This document shows positions 26,093 through 34,621 of a stretch of DNA of 38,622 nt, one piece after another. The position numbers and the translations under genes were made by a program. The stretch is from positions 1-38,622 of the forward strand of contig NZ_JANQOY010000040.1 in assembly GCF_028285565.1 (NCBI RefSeq), written 5' to 3'. Below the pieces are notes generated by a model that saw only the letters and a list, made by a program, of their open reading frames with translations, did no database searches and had not been told where the DNA came from. The stretch is from Acaryochloris sp. IP29b_bin.148. GTDB lineage: Bacteria > Cyanobacteriota > Cyanobacteriia > Thermosynechococcales > Thermosynechococcaceae. Every line of letters begins with the position of its first letter. The stretch's first letter is position 1.

Positions 26093-28012
26093 TTAATGGA
26101 AACGACGAACAGAGAAAAAACGCCAAAAGGGCTTTTTCTTCACTGACCACTGCAACTTGTAACGCTGTCCAGTGGGGGTATTGCCATGTTGTTGCCAGGT
26201 TCCACCGAGCTGTCGAGCTAACTGCTGGGCTTGTTGCGTGCCCCAGCCCATCTTGGCAGTTGAACCTAAATCGCTTGTTGTGCCATTATCAGCCACTTCA
26301 ATTCTGTTGTAGCCCTGATCTTGCATACAGGTAACAGACACTTGGGTAACCCCGTGAGCATGCTTGCCAATGTTGCAGAGCACTTCTTCTAAAAATCGAC
26401 AGAGTCTGCGTTTGAGCTCAAGGCTAAGGGCGCGTTCATCCATCGGTTCAAATTTCACGATTTTGAACTGGATATCTGCAAAACCCGGTAAGTCTCGGGC
26501 GAGGGTTTCGCTATAAACGGTGCATAACAATTCGTGGAGGGGGGCAGTCAACTCCAACTGCAGATCACTGCTCAACCCTAAGATCGGTTCAGGTTTCAAG
26601 GTTTCTTGGCGGATCAGATTGTAGATTCCTCGCAGTTCTTGGTTAAGGTGCTGCAGTTGAGGCTCTAGTTCTGAGGTAGACGTGTTGCGATCTCGCACCC
26701 CTCGCAATACTCCTGCTAAGGTTTGCAACGGACCGTTATGGATGGTATCAAAGGTTGTATCGATGACCTGCTGCCGATTTTGGAGTTGCGATCGCAACCC
26801 CTGGTCATACAGCCAAAAGCTATATAGCACCACTCCATTGATGCCAAAGACCAGCAAAGGGGGCACTAACGGAATCCAAACCCCACCTAATAAACTGAGA
26901 TAGGCCAAACCCACCAGCCCCGCACTGCCCACTGCCATGCTTAACAGATGAAGGATCGGGGTTCGACTCCAGTACTTGAAAAGGATTCCCAGCACGCCCC
27001 ACCCTATAATCCAGAGATACTCTAGGAAGTCGGACCACCCTGTTAACAGTGGTCGTCCCTCTAGCTCCGCATTAATAATTTGGCTAATGGCATGGGCTTG
27101 GGCTTCAACGCCATAGATCTGTCCGGGGATGCCTGTGAAAGAGGGGGGTACTGCTGTGGTGTTGACCATATCTTTCTGACTGAGAGCGGTCATGCCTACC
27201 AGTACAATCCGGTTTCGCAGCGTCTCCGGTTGAATGCGACCTGTATTTAAATCTGCCAACGAGAGAATCCGAAAAGGATGGAGACTTTGGCGATAATTCA
27301 GCAGCATTTGGTTACCCCCGTCATCAGCCCTCACGTACCCCCCTGTGTGGGACTGGAATCGAGTGAGTTCAGTCTGGCCAAACCGCATGGCTACCGGATC
27401 TTGGATGCCATTTTCGAGCGATCGATGGTGTTCTTTTAAGTAAAGTTCTGCGACCCGAAGGGCAAAGGAAAACCGATACTCCCCGTCAGCGGCAGCCGTT
27501 CCGAGCAGCATCCGGCGTAGTCCGCCATCTGCATCCGGCAGGATATCGGCAAAACCAATCTGGTCCTGTGGCCAAACCGCTAAAGCGGGGATGGGAATAC
27601 TGTCTGCACTGGACAATACCTTCTCAATGCCCACCAAGTGGGAGAGATCAGTAATGGCAGTCTCTAGATCTGGCTCTCCTGGTGGAATCGGAAAATCTCG
27701 TAATAGATCCAGACCAATCACCTGTGGTTGGTAGTCCTGGATTTGCCACAGGAGTCTGGCCAGTGCTTGATCGGGAACGGGATAGGCCTGCAGCCGTTGA
27801 ATGTCAGCGTCGGTAATCCCCACAATCACAATCCGCTCATCCACGGCTTCAGCGGGACGAAGGCGCAAGCCCTGATCCAGCGCCATCCATTCCCATCGCT
27901 GTAGCCCCCCCAGAGCACGGACACCGATCACCAAAAGAATAACAAGCACACCGGGCAGCACGCCTACTCTCCATCCTCCTGGAAGTGGGTGAGGGGAACG
28001 CTGGCTGGACAT
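26093..28012 (-). CDS. CHASE2-domain sensor histidine kinase
   Basis: With the ATG at 28012 the protein has 639 aa: a membrane helix near residue 20-36, an extracellular CHASE2 sensor domain (about 40-320; ERIVIVGITDADIQRL, RNRIVLVGMTA), three more membrane helices (about 330-400), then a NarL-type kinase core. The phosphoacceptor is H425 in DTIHNGPLQTLAGVL, and the ATPase N-box is LEEVLCNIGKHAHG followed by VADNGT. HN replaces the usual HD of the H-box, but the surroundings are intact. It follows the response regulator gene by 4 nt, so they form a two-component operon. The CHASE2 ligand is unknown. Confidence 0.9.
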   Translation of the reverse strand: MSSQRSPHPLPGGWRVGVLPGVLVILLVIGVRALGGLQRWEWMALDQGLRLRPAEAVDERIVIVGITDADIQRLQAYPVPDQALARLLWQIQDYQPQVIGLDLLRDFPIPPGEPDLETAITDLSHLVGIEKVLSSADSIPIPALAVWPQDQIGFADILPDADGGLRRMLLGTAAADGEYRFSFALRVAELYLKEHHRSLENGIQDPVAMRFGQTELTRFQSHTGGYVRADDGGNQMLLNYRQSLHPFRILSLADLNTGRIQPETLRNRIVLVGMTALSQKDMVNTTAVPPSFTGIPGQIYGVEAQAHAISQIINAELEGRPLLTGWSDFLEYLWIIGWGVLGILFKYWSRTPILHLLSMAVGSAGLVGLAYLSLLGGVWIPLVPPLLVFGINGVVLYSFWLYDQGLRSQLQNRQQVIDTTFDTIHNGPLQTLAGVLRGVRDRNTSTSELEPQLQHLNQELRGIYNLIRQETLKPEPILGLSSDLQLELTAPLHELLCTVYSETLARDLPGFADIQFKIVKFEPMDERALSLELKRRLCRFLEEVLCNIGKHAHGVTQVSVTCMQDQGYNRIEVADNGTTSDLGSTAKMGWGTQQAQQLARQLGGTWQQHGNTPTGQRYKLQWSVKKKPFWRFFSVRRFH

Positions 28013-28016
28013 GATG

Positions 28017-28664
28017 CTAATCAATCAAGCCCATAGATCGGGCCTGAATTTCAGTTTGAATGCGCATACTTTTGTCCGCCTCTGGATAGACGCCTAAGGC
28101 ATCTTGAACCTTGGTCCAGTAGTTCCGAACCGTCCGCAACGAGATATTCAGACGTTGGGCAATCGCCTGATCCTGTAGACCCTCTTGAAACGCCAGCTGA
28201 AGGACCGCCAACCATTCTGGCTTGATTTCGATGCCGGCCCGCATTTCTTTGGGGGTACACATCAGACCTTGTAACGCCCAATCCATTTTCAGCAACAGTT
28301 GCGCCATCGGGACACTTTTGTCCACGATCGTAAATCCGCCTTCATGGGCCACAATCGTCGGCTTAAGGCGAACCAACTTTTCAGTAAAGCTGCTTAACAC
28401 CACAATATTGAGGGTGGGATACTCCTCCATCAGCGTTCTCAATAACTGTAGCCCTGTGTCTGATCGAGAGGGATCACCCAGTTTTTGAGGAATGGAGAGA
28501 TCGAGCACCACCAAATCAGGGAGATGCTGTTGAACAGCCCCATAGGCTTGTTCCGCATTTTTGAAGACTAGAATCTCTGCATCGGGATATTGCTGTTCGA
28601 GAGCACTTTGGGTCCCTCTGAGGGTCATATCATGATCGTCAATAACGAGAAGACGGAGCGGCAT
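28017..28664 (-). CDS. LuxR/NarL-type response regulator
   Basis: The 215-aa protein has an N-terminal receiver domain (LLVIDDHD with D9-D10, phosphoacceptor D55 in LVVLDLSIP, K116 in IVDKSVP) and a C-terminal LuxR-type helix-turn-helix (about 153-200; GLQDQAIAQRLNISLRTVRN). It is co-transcribed with the CHASE2 kinase, its evident partner. Regulated genes cannot be read off; the neighbouring surface-protein genes are reasonable candidates. The last ten residues extend beyond the usual HTH end. Confidence 0.93.
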   Translation of the reverse strand: MPLRLLVIDDHDMTLRGTQSALEQQYPDAEILVFKNAEQAYGAVQQHLPDLVVLDLSIPQKLGDPSRSDTGLQLLRTLMEEYPTLNIVVLSSFTEKLVRLKPTIVAHEGGFTIVDKSVPMAQLLLKMDWALQGLMCTPKEMRAGIEIKPEWLAVLQLAFQEGLQDQAIAQRLNISLRTVRNYWTKVQDALGVYPEADKSMRIQTEIQARSMGLID

Positions 28665-29169
28665 CGTTGGTGGGTGGATAGACTCTCATTCCATATAAAC
28701 ATCAATAGAGAAAAAAACGCGTCAGTCGTTGGCCAGGATTGATGCTCTATAGATGTCATGTCTATTTCATGATGGGCATTCTGTACCGCACTTTTGTCAC
28801 TTGCCGGATGCGATCTCAGGCCTTAAATTCATACTTTTAAGTGATATTGAACTCAATTACTCAGAACTATTTCCAATTCTCGAGAGAAAATCTGGAGCTA
28901 CCCTTTTTGCATATATTAATTTTCAGAAGCTAAATAGTTCCGTATGTTTACTGACGCGATCGCAAGAATCAAATAGGTATAAGAAAGATACGGTATTCAT
29001 AGTCAACCTCCGCATTTCTGCGGATTTTTTGCCTAGTAATGCTCACAGAAAAGAAGACTGAAGGACGGGGTTGACCGACGGCATCAAAACGGAAAATAAG
29101 CTTAGCCATTAATCAGCTAGCGTTTGAAGAGGCTTAGCAGACAAACTCATATGGGGGATTCACAAGTTT
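28665..29169. other. 505-nt intergenic region with orphan terminator
   Basis: The region separates the divergent response regulator and GGDEF-EAL genes. A 102-codon frame at 28753-29061 has no recognisable protein features and I do not accept it as a gene. The notable element is a plus-strand terminator at 29009-29030, which implies a plus-strand transcript that ends before the GGDEF-EAL gene. Confidence 0.5.
29009..29030 (+). terminator. orphan intrinsic terminator
   Basis: TCCGC-atttct-GCGGA is followed directly by TTTTTT, a short but canonical rho-independent terminator. No plus-strand gene lies upstream, so it ends either a small RNA or an attenuated leader of the GGDEF-EAL gene, whose ATG is 139 nt further on. 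Confidence 0.6.
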
Positions 29170-31002
29170 ATGCAAGCATTGGACACACAGATTATTCCAG
29201 CACAGAATACAGAAATTTTGATGATCGAGGATGATTTTCAAGATGTAGAAATAGTGACAAGGCTATTGGGGAAAGAAAAACAGCACTCTATCCTGCTCAA
29301 TCATTGCCCAACCCTAAATTCAGGTCTAGATACCTTAAAAGAAGAAACCAAGATTGATCTGATTTTGTTGGACTTATCGTTATCCGATACTCATGGACTA
29401 GAGACATTCCGCAAAGTTCATGATGCGTTTCCCAGCATTCCCCTAGTTATTCTGAGTGGTAATAGTGATGAACGACTTGCTTTAGAAGCAATGCAGGAAG
29501 GGGCACAAGACTTTTTAGTCAAAGGACGATTAAACAGTACGATGCTGTCACGGGCGATTCAGTATGCTATGGAACGCCAAAACCAGCGGCTAGAGCTGGA
29601 ATATAAAAACCTCGCTCTAAAGACATTATCCCAGCAATTAGCGATCGCTAATCAGGAACTTCAACAATTGGCAGTGGTGGATGAGTTAACGCAGATTTCT
29701 AATCGGCGACGGTTTGATGAGGTGTTTCTGAACGAGTGGAACCGTCTACTGAGAGAAGAACAGCCTTTGGCTTTAATTATGTGCGATGTAGACCACTTCA
29801 AGGCTTATAACGATACTTACGGTTACCAAGCTGGCGATCTTTGTTTGGAATCCGTGGCTCAAGCCATTGCCAAGGTGGTTAAACGCCCTGCAGACTGTGT
29901 GGCCCGCTATGGTGGCGAAGAGTTTGTCATTGTACTGCCCAATACCGATTTAGCGGGAGCTACCCATGTGGCAAAAGAGATTTGGCGGGCGGTCCATCAT
30001 CTCAACTTACCCCATGCCACCTCTTCCATTAGTAGCCGTGTGACCCTTAGTTTGGGGGTTGCCTGCCAAATTCCTAATGATGATCTGCCCCCCTCTGTAT
30101 TAATTGACGCAGCGAATCGAGCCGTATATGCGGCCAAAGCCACTGGTCGTGATCGCATCCACATCCATCATGCGGACTGCGCCGTCAATCTCCGGTCTCG
30201 CCAAACCTTGCTGTGGTTAGAGCGGCTGCAAAACGCTTTAAAGTATGACCAATTTGAGCTGTATGCACAACCGATTCAGGCACTGCATGCATCCACTTCA
30301 GAACCCTACTTTGAAATTCTGTTGCGCCTATGCGATCAGCCGGGGATAGTCTGTTCCCCAGGTATGTTTTTCCCTGTTGCCGAGCAGTATAACTTTATGC
30401 CTCGGCTTGATCGCTGGGTGATCAAGCATTTATTTGCGAATTTGGGAGAAATCAATGCCTTAATGCTGAAGGAAGCTATTTTCTTTATCAATTTATCCGG
30501 GGCCACCTTCAAAAATATGGAAATCGCCTCATTTATTGCGACACAACTGGCTCGCTATAATCTCAAGCCTGAACAATTTTGCTTTGAAGTCTCGGAAAGC
30601 GTCGCGTTCCATAATATAGAAGCTGCGGCACAACTGACCCAAGCCTTAAAGGATATGGGATGTAAAGTGGCTTTAGATGATTTTGGCAGTGGCCTGTCTT
30701 CCTTTACTCATCTCAAGAACATTCCGGCTGATTTTGTCAAAATTGATGGTTCCTTCATCAAAGATGTGGCGCAAGATGAGATGTCTAAAGGGGTCGTCGC
30801 AGCGATTCACCATTTGTCTAAAATCATGGGCTTACAGACCATTGCGGAATACGTGGAGAATCGGGCCATTCTTAATCTCCTCAATGAGTTCAACATTGAT
30901 TTTGCCCAGGGTCATTATTTTAGTCCTGCTCGGCCACTGGTAGAGACCTTAGCGACCTGGCAGGCGACTGCCTTTACGCATCAGTCGCCATCGGCGAGTT
31001 AG
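29170..31002 (+). CDS. response regulator with GGDEF and EAL domains
   Basis: A 610-aa cytoplasmic protein: receiver domain (phosphoacceptor D68 in LILLDLSLSD, K118 in FLVKGR), a coiled linker (about 135-170), a diguanylate cyclase domain with an intact active site GGEEF (248-252) and an inhibitory-site RxxD (R239-D242) five residues before it, and an EAL domain. The EAL domain reads EIL (from E382) but retains INLSG, FEVSESV, LDDFGSGLSSF, VKIDG, QTIAEYVEN and DFAQGH, so c-di-GMP hydrolysis is plausible. Both synthesis and breakdown seem possible, with phosphorylation perhaps switching between them. No dedicated kinase is adjacent, though the CHASE2 kinase is divergent 1.1 kb away. Confidence 0.93.
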   Translation: MQALDTQIIPAQNTEILMIEDDFQDVEIVTRLLGKEKQHSILLNHCPTLNSGLDTLKEETKIDLILLDLSLSDTHGLETFRKVHDAFPSIPLVILSGNSDERLALEAMQEGAQDFLVKGRLNSTMLSRAIQYAMERQNQRLELEYKNLALKTLSQQLAIANQELQQLAVVDELTQISNRRRFDEVFLNEWNRLLREEQPLALIMCDVDHFKAYNDTYGYQAGDLCLESVAQAIAKVVKRPADCVARYGGEEFVIVLPNTDLAGATHVAKEIWRAVHHLNLPHATSSISSRVTLSLGVACQIPNDDLPPSVLIDAANRAVYAAKATGRDRIHIHHADCAVNLRSRQTLLWLERLQNALKYDQFELYAQPIQALHASTSEPYFEILLRLCDQPGIVCSPGMFFPVAEQYNFMPRLDRWVIKHLFANLGEINALMLKEAIFFINLSGATFKNMEIASFIATQLARYNLKPEQFCFEVSESVAFHNIEAAAQLTQALKDMGCKVALDDFGSGLSSFTHLKNIPADFVKIDGSFIKDVAQDEMSKGVVAAIHHLSKIMGLQTIAEYVENRAILNLLNEFNIDFAQGHYFSPARPLVETLATWQATAFTHQSPSAS

Positions 31003-31137
31003 ACCGCAGATCAGGTTGCGCAATATTCCTTACGACTTCTTTGATTTCCGTATCAGAACGTAACGGGCAGCCCATTGCTTTTCCAGTTTGAGCATCCTTA
31101 AGATAGGGGTAAACTTTCCGGTGAAAGTGAGTCTGCT

Positions 31138-31716
31138 ATGCATGCTTGCGAGGCACATCTGCAAACCCTATCACTCAAGTCCACTGCTTCCTTTGATGAA
31201 ATTCGAGAAGCCTATCAGGATCTGGTGATGGTCTGGCATCCAGATCGGTTTATGCATAATCCTCGGCTTTATAAGAAAGCCGAGGAAAAGCTCAAACAGG
31301 TGAATCAAGCTTATACCTACCTAAAAGCTCAGCAAACAGAGTTGTCTGTTGCCGGAGCGCATCCGCAGGAAGACGCCGGTTCAGCGAAGCCCCCCTCTCA
31401 TGCTCCCGCACCATCGTTTAACCGCCATCACCACATTGCTTGTCCTTGGCTCAGTTTTGCGGATGCGGAATACATCTTAAATCACTACTGTTTCCATGCC
31501 GTCGCCACCAAAGATGCTGGACACCAGACCTATCATAGTGGCCCTTTTGTCTTGGACACCTGCCCTCATCCCGCAGAAGTGACCTTGTCCGTTCCGTGTG
31601 ATTCCGTGCATGGCTTCGATCGCATTTTGCTATCCATTCCTTGCAAATCAAGAGGACATTTTCGCGACGCTGAGGCCGAGCAACTGCTGCAACTCTTGCG
31701 TCACCAATCCGGTTAA
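31138..31716 (+). CDS. J-domain (DnaJ-like) protein
   Basis: The 192-aa protein begins with a J domain (about residues 6-68) carrying the HPD motif at 34-36 (MVWHPDRFMHNPRL), the element that stimulates DnaK ATPase. It lacks the Gly/Phe region and zinc fingers of DnaJ, so it is a class III co-chaperone with its own C-terminal domain (about 95-192). That domain contains HHHIACPWLSFADAEYILNH and several His/Cys residues; I do not recognise it. The stop overlaps the convergent pentapeptide gene by 4 nt. Confidence 0.9.
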   Translation: MHACEAHLQTLSLKSTASFDEIREAYQDLVMVWHPDRFMHNPRLYKKAEEKLKQVNQAYTYLKAQQTELSVAGAHPQEDAGSAKPPSHAPAPSFNRHHHIACPWLSFADAEYILNHYCFHAVATKDAGHQTYHSGPFVLDTCPHPAEVTLSVPCDSVHGFDRILLSIPCKSRGHFRDAEAEQLLQLLRHQSG

Positions 31717-32534
31717 CAGTGAAAATCTGGGAACCCTCGCGCTTGCTGTAAATCAGCTAATTCCCAATCGGCACCGTCTAAGCAAGTGCGGTGAAACTGG
31801 GCGCGATGGAGTCGGGTGCCCCGAAGGCTGGCACCCCGTAAATTGGCCCCTTTAAAATTGACTTTGCTGAGATTGCTCCAGGCTAAATCAATACCCTCGG
31901 CATTGATGTCCTCTAGATTCGCCCGCACCATATAGGCTTGGGCACAGCGGGCCGATCGTAAATTTGCTCGACTCAAATCTGCACCGTAGAGATAGGCCCC
32001 CATCAGCGTCGCGTGGGTTAAATTGGCTTGACACAACGTCGCTTGAATCAGGTTCGCGGATTCCAGTTCGGCATAACTCAAATCGGCTCGATTGAGCTGG
32101 GCGGCTTCCAGCTCGGCTCGGCGAATATCAGCATTTTTGAGCCCGCAGCCAATCAGGTTGCTGCGACTGAGTTCGGCTTCTAACAGCACGGCTTCTGCCA
32201 AATCCCCCCCGATTAAGTTGGCATCTCTGAGATCAGCGCCCACTAATTGGGCATGGTGGAGGTTAATGGCCACCCCTTCAATCCCCGTCAGCTGAGCATT
32301 GATTAAATTAGCCCCACATAAGCGGCTATTGCTTAAATTGACGCCTTGCAGATTCGCACCTTGCAGATTGGCAGCGGTGAGATCGGTATCCCTTAAATCA
32401 AAGCCTTGCAAATCCATTTGCCCGAGGTTACACCCAGCCAGATTGGGATGAATATGGCTATGCCGTTGCCGCCACTGCTCCCATGCCTCCACACCTTGAT
32501 ATAAAAGGGCTAAATGTTCGCCAGCTCTGGTCAT
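31713..32534 (-). CDS. pentapeptide-repeat protein
   Basis: The 273-aa protein consists mainly of A(N/D)Lxx pentapeptides (LTAANLQGANLQGVNLSN and about 40 more units, residues 35-255), which fold into a right-handed quadrilateral beta-helix. A short helical N-terminal segment (LALLYQGVEAWEQWRQRH) is typical of cyanobacterial members. It has no signal peptide and its function is unknown. It starts 16 nt after the ccmP stop and probably shares its transcript, which is the only functional hint. Confidence 0.9.
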   Translation of the reverse strand: MTRAGEHLALLYQGVEAWEQWRQRHSHIHPNLAGCNLGQMDLQGFDLRDTDLTAANLQGANLQGVNLSNSRLCGANLINAQLTGIEGVAINLHHAQLVGADLRDANLIGGDLAEAVLLEAELSRSNLIGCGLKNADIRRAELEAAQLNRADLSYAELESANLIQATLCQANLTHATLMGAYLYGADLSRANLRSARCAQAYMVRANLEDINAEGIDLAWSNLSKVNFKGANLRGASLRGTRLHRAQFHRTCLDGADWELADLQQARGFPDFHC

Positions 32535-32550
32535 GGTTGCTCCTGTCTAG

Positions 32551-33192
32551 CTATTCCTTGTTATGACGACCAGGATGATCGCGGCCAGGAACGGTTTCCA
32601 TGGCACCGATGACGGCGGCAGCAGCCGTTTTGATATCTCGTTCAGCGCCGCCTAAGTACAAACGACCAAAGCTTCCCACTGAGGTAATTTGCAAAATATT
32701 AATCAAAGCCGCTTTTTCGGCTTCATTCGCGGCTAAGGAGGCATAGGCAGCTGGGGTAACCTCCATCACGTAGAGTGCCTGACCGGCCAGCAGCATATTG
32801 CCCCGACTGTTGCGATTAATCAATTGAGCATGATGGGGGTCAATATTGCGGATGATTTGGCTGGAAACGACTTGGGGCCGTAACCGATCGCGGAGCTGAA
32901 CCCCTAAGGCATCTAACATGGCTCGCCCGGCAGTTTGCGTTTCCGCTTGACTGCTGGCATGCACTTCTAGTACGCCATACAGCCGTTCTACCATTTGCAC
33001 GGCGGGGCGAACCACAGCAGATTTTAGGGCCACATCCATAATTCGATTAATCTCAATGCCGGGCGAAATCTCAATCCAGAGGGATGTATCACCGGGTAAG
33101 GGTAAAAACCCAACGGCGACGGTGCCCATGTAGGCAGCATGCTGCGACTGGAGGCTATCGAGATAGACATAGCTACGCAGTTCAACACCCAA
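32551..33192 (-). CDS. ccmP: carboxysome shell protein, tandem BMC domains
   Basis: CcmP is a pseudohexameric shell protein of the beta-carboxysome with two BMC domains in one chain; stacked trimers form a gated pore. The 213-aa product reads [14 protein letters not shown], then [20 protein letters not shown] in the first domain and [39 protein letters not shown] in the second. I chose a TTG start at 33192 because AAAGGAG precedes it by nine bases and the result aligns with the N-terminus known for CcmP. The open frame upstream to 33300 (MCGFIHQWR...) is unlike the family. It is not beside other ccm genes here, as is usual for ccmP. Confidence 0.92.
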   Translation of the reverse strand: MGVELRSYVYLDSLQSQHAAYMGTVAVGFLPLPGDTSLWIEISPGIEINRIMDVALKSAVVRPAVQMVERLYGVLEVHASSQAETQTAGRAMLDALGVQLRDRLRPQVVSSQIIRNIDPHHAQLINRNSRGNMLLAGQALYVMEVTPAAYASLAANEAEKAALINILQITSVGSFGRLYLGGAERDIKTAAAAVIGAMETVPGRDHPGRHNKE

Positions 33193-33360
33193 AATGACAC
33201 GCTCCTTTCTATATGATATGAGTCCCGACCGATCGCCAGGGGCGACCGAATCTACACAAGGTGTTTGACGTAGCCTCCATTGATGTATGAAACCACACAA
33301 AGGGGCGTTCTAGGTGGTTTTTCCTGCGATGGGTGCCCAGAGAATAGGGGCGAAGGGTAC

Positions 33361-34587
33361 TTATGCCAGCGACTGCCCAATCGCTTGGGCTGCTAACCAG
33401 GCGGTGGTCCAAGCATTTTGAAAGTTAAAGCCGCCTGTAATCCCATCCACATCAATCACTTCTCCCGCAAAGTGGAGGCCTGGACAGAAACGACTCTCCA
33501 TGGTTTTAAAGTGAATCTGTTTGAGATCAACACCACCGCAGGTGACAAACTCATCTTTGAAGACGCCTTTCCCCTTGACTTGGAACCGTCCTTGCGTCAG
33601 CTCTTGTTGGAGGTTACGAAGATTTTGCTTGGAGAGATCGGCCCAGCGTTGGCTTGGAGGGATAGCGGCAGCTGTCAGTAAAGTTTGCCACAGCCGTTGG
33701 GGCAGCTGAACGGGACAATGCTTGGCGATCGCACGTTTGGCCTTTTGGGCTTTAGCCTGCAACAGCTGTTGGCGCAGCTCTTCATAGCTGAGCTGAGGCA
33801 ACCAATGGATAGCTAACTCTCCCCGATACCGACTGTGATGTAAGGCTCGGGCGCCCCAGGCCGATAGTTTGAGTACGGCAGGCCCACTGAGTCCCCAATG
33901 GGTAACCAACAGTGGTCCAGTTTGATCAAACGCCTCGTCTGCTGTCGATAGCCTCAGTTGCACGGGATCGACCGTAATCCCTGCCAAGCCTTGTAAGCGT
34001 GGATCGTTGATTTTAAAGGTAAATAAGGAGGGCACGGGGGCGATCGGCGGATGCCCGAGCTGACGGGCTAGGCGATAGCCCAAGGGATGGCTGCCTGTCG
34101 CTAACAGGATGCGATCGCAGGCCAGTTTCTCTCCCGATTTTAAGCGCACCTCGAAACGACCGCTATCCGATCGAGCCAGGTGGGTCACGGGCGCAGTCGT
34201 GCGGAGGTGAATCCCGAGCTGTTGAGCGGTGCGGAGCAGGCAATCAATAATCGTTTCTGAGGTATTGGTGGTTGGGAACATCCGACCGTCCGCTTCGGTT
34301 TTTAGGCGGACACCGTGGGCCTGGAACCATTGCACCGTATCTTGGGGCTGAAACCGAGTAAAAGCGCCCCGCAGCGCTTTAGCGCCTCGTGGATAATGTC
34401 CCACCAAGAGCATCGGCTCAAAGCAGGCATGGGTGACATTACAGCGCCCACCGCCAGAAATACGAACTTTGGTGAGCACCTGGGGACTCGCTTCTAGAAG
34501 CGTAATATTGATCTGCGGATACGCTTCCGCACAGGCAATGGCACCCCAAAACCCAGCCGCACCCCCGCCAATCACGATCAGCTTCAC
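33361..34587 (-). CDS. HI0933/YhiN-family flavoprotein
   Basis: A 408-aa NAD(P)/FAD-dependent oxidoreductase of the HI0933-like (BaiN/YhiN) family. The N-terminal Rossmann motif IVIGGGAAGFWGA (4-16), the family signature VRISGGGRCNVTH (42-54), ILLATGS, and the C-terminal FAVGEV-type segment LHFAGEVIDVDGITGGFNFQ are all present. The physiological substrate of the family is generally unknown. It lies 34 nt after the sulfite reductase stop and 168 nt before ccmP. Co-transcription with sir is likely. Confidence 0.9.
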   Translation of the reverse strand: MKLIVIGGGAAGFWGAIACAEAYPQINITLLEASPQVLTKVRISGGGRCNVTHACFEPMLLVGHYPRGAKALRGAFTRFQPQDTVQWFQAHGVRLKTEADGRMFPTTNTSETIIDCLLRTAQQLGIHLRTTAPVTHLARSDSGRFEVRLKSGEKLACDRILLATGSHPLGYRLARQLGHPPIAPVPSLFTFKINDPRLQGLAGITVDPVQLRLSTADEAFDQTGPLLVTHWGLSGPAVLKLSAWGARALHHSRYRGELAIHWLPQLSYEELRQQLLQAKAQKAKRAIAKHCPVQLPQRLWQTLLTAAAIPPSQRWADLSKQNLRNLQQELTQGRFQVKGKGVFKDEFVTCGGVDLKQIHFKTMESRFCPGLHFAGEVIDVDGITGGFNFQNAWTTAWLAAQAIGQSLA

Positions 34588-34621
34588 GCGTTGTTACCAT
34601 CCTGCCAGCCAAGCCGTTGGA

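Noticed and set aside
28753-29061. 102-codon plus-strand frame.
   Set aside because: No recognisable domain, no ribosome site, and the orphan terminator falls inside it.
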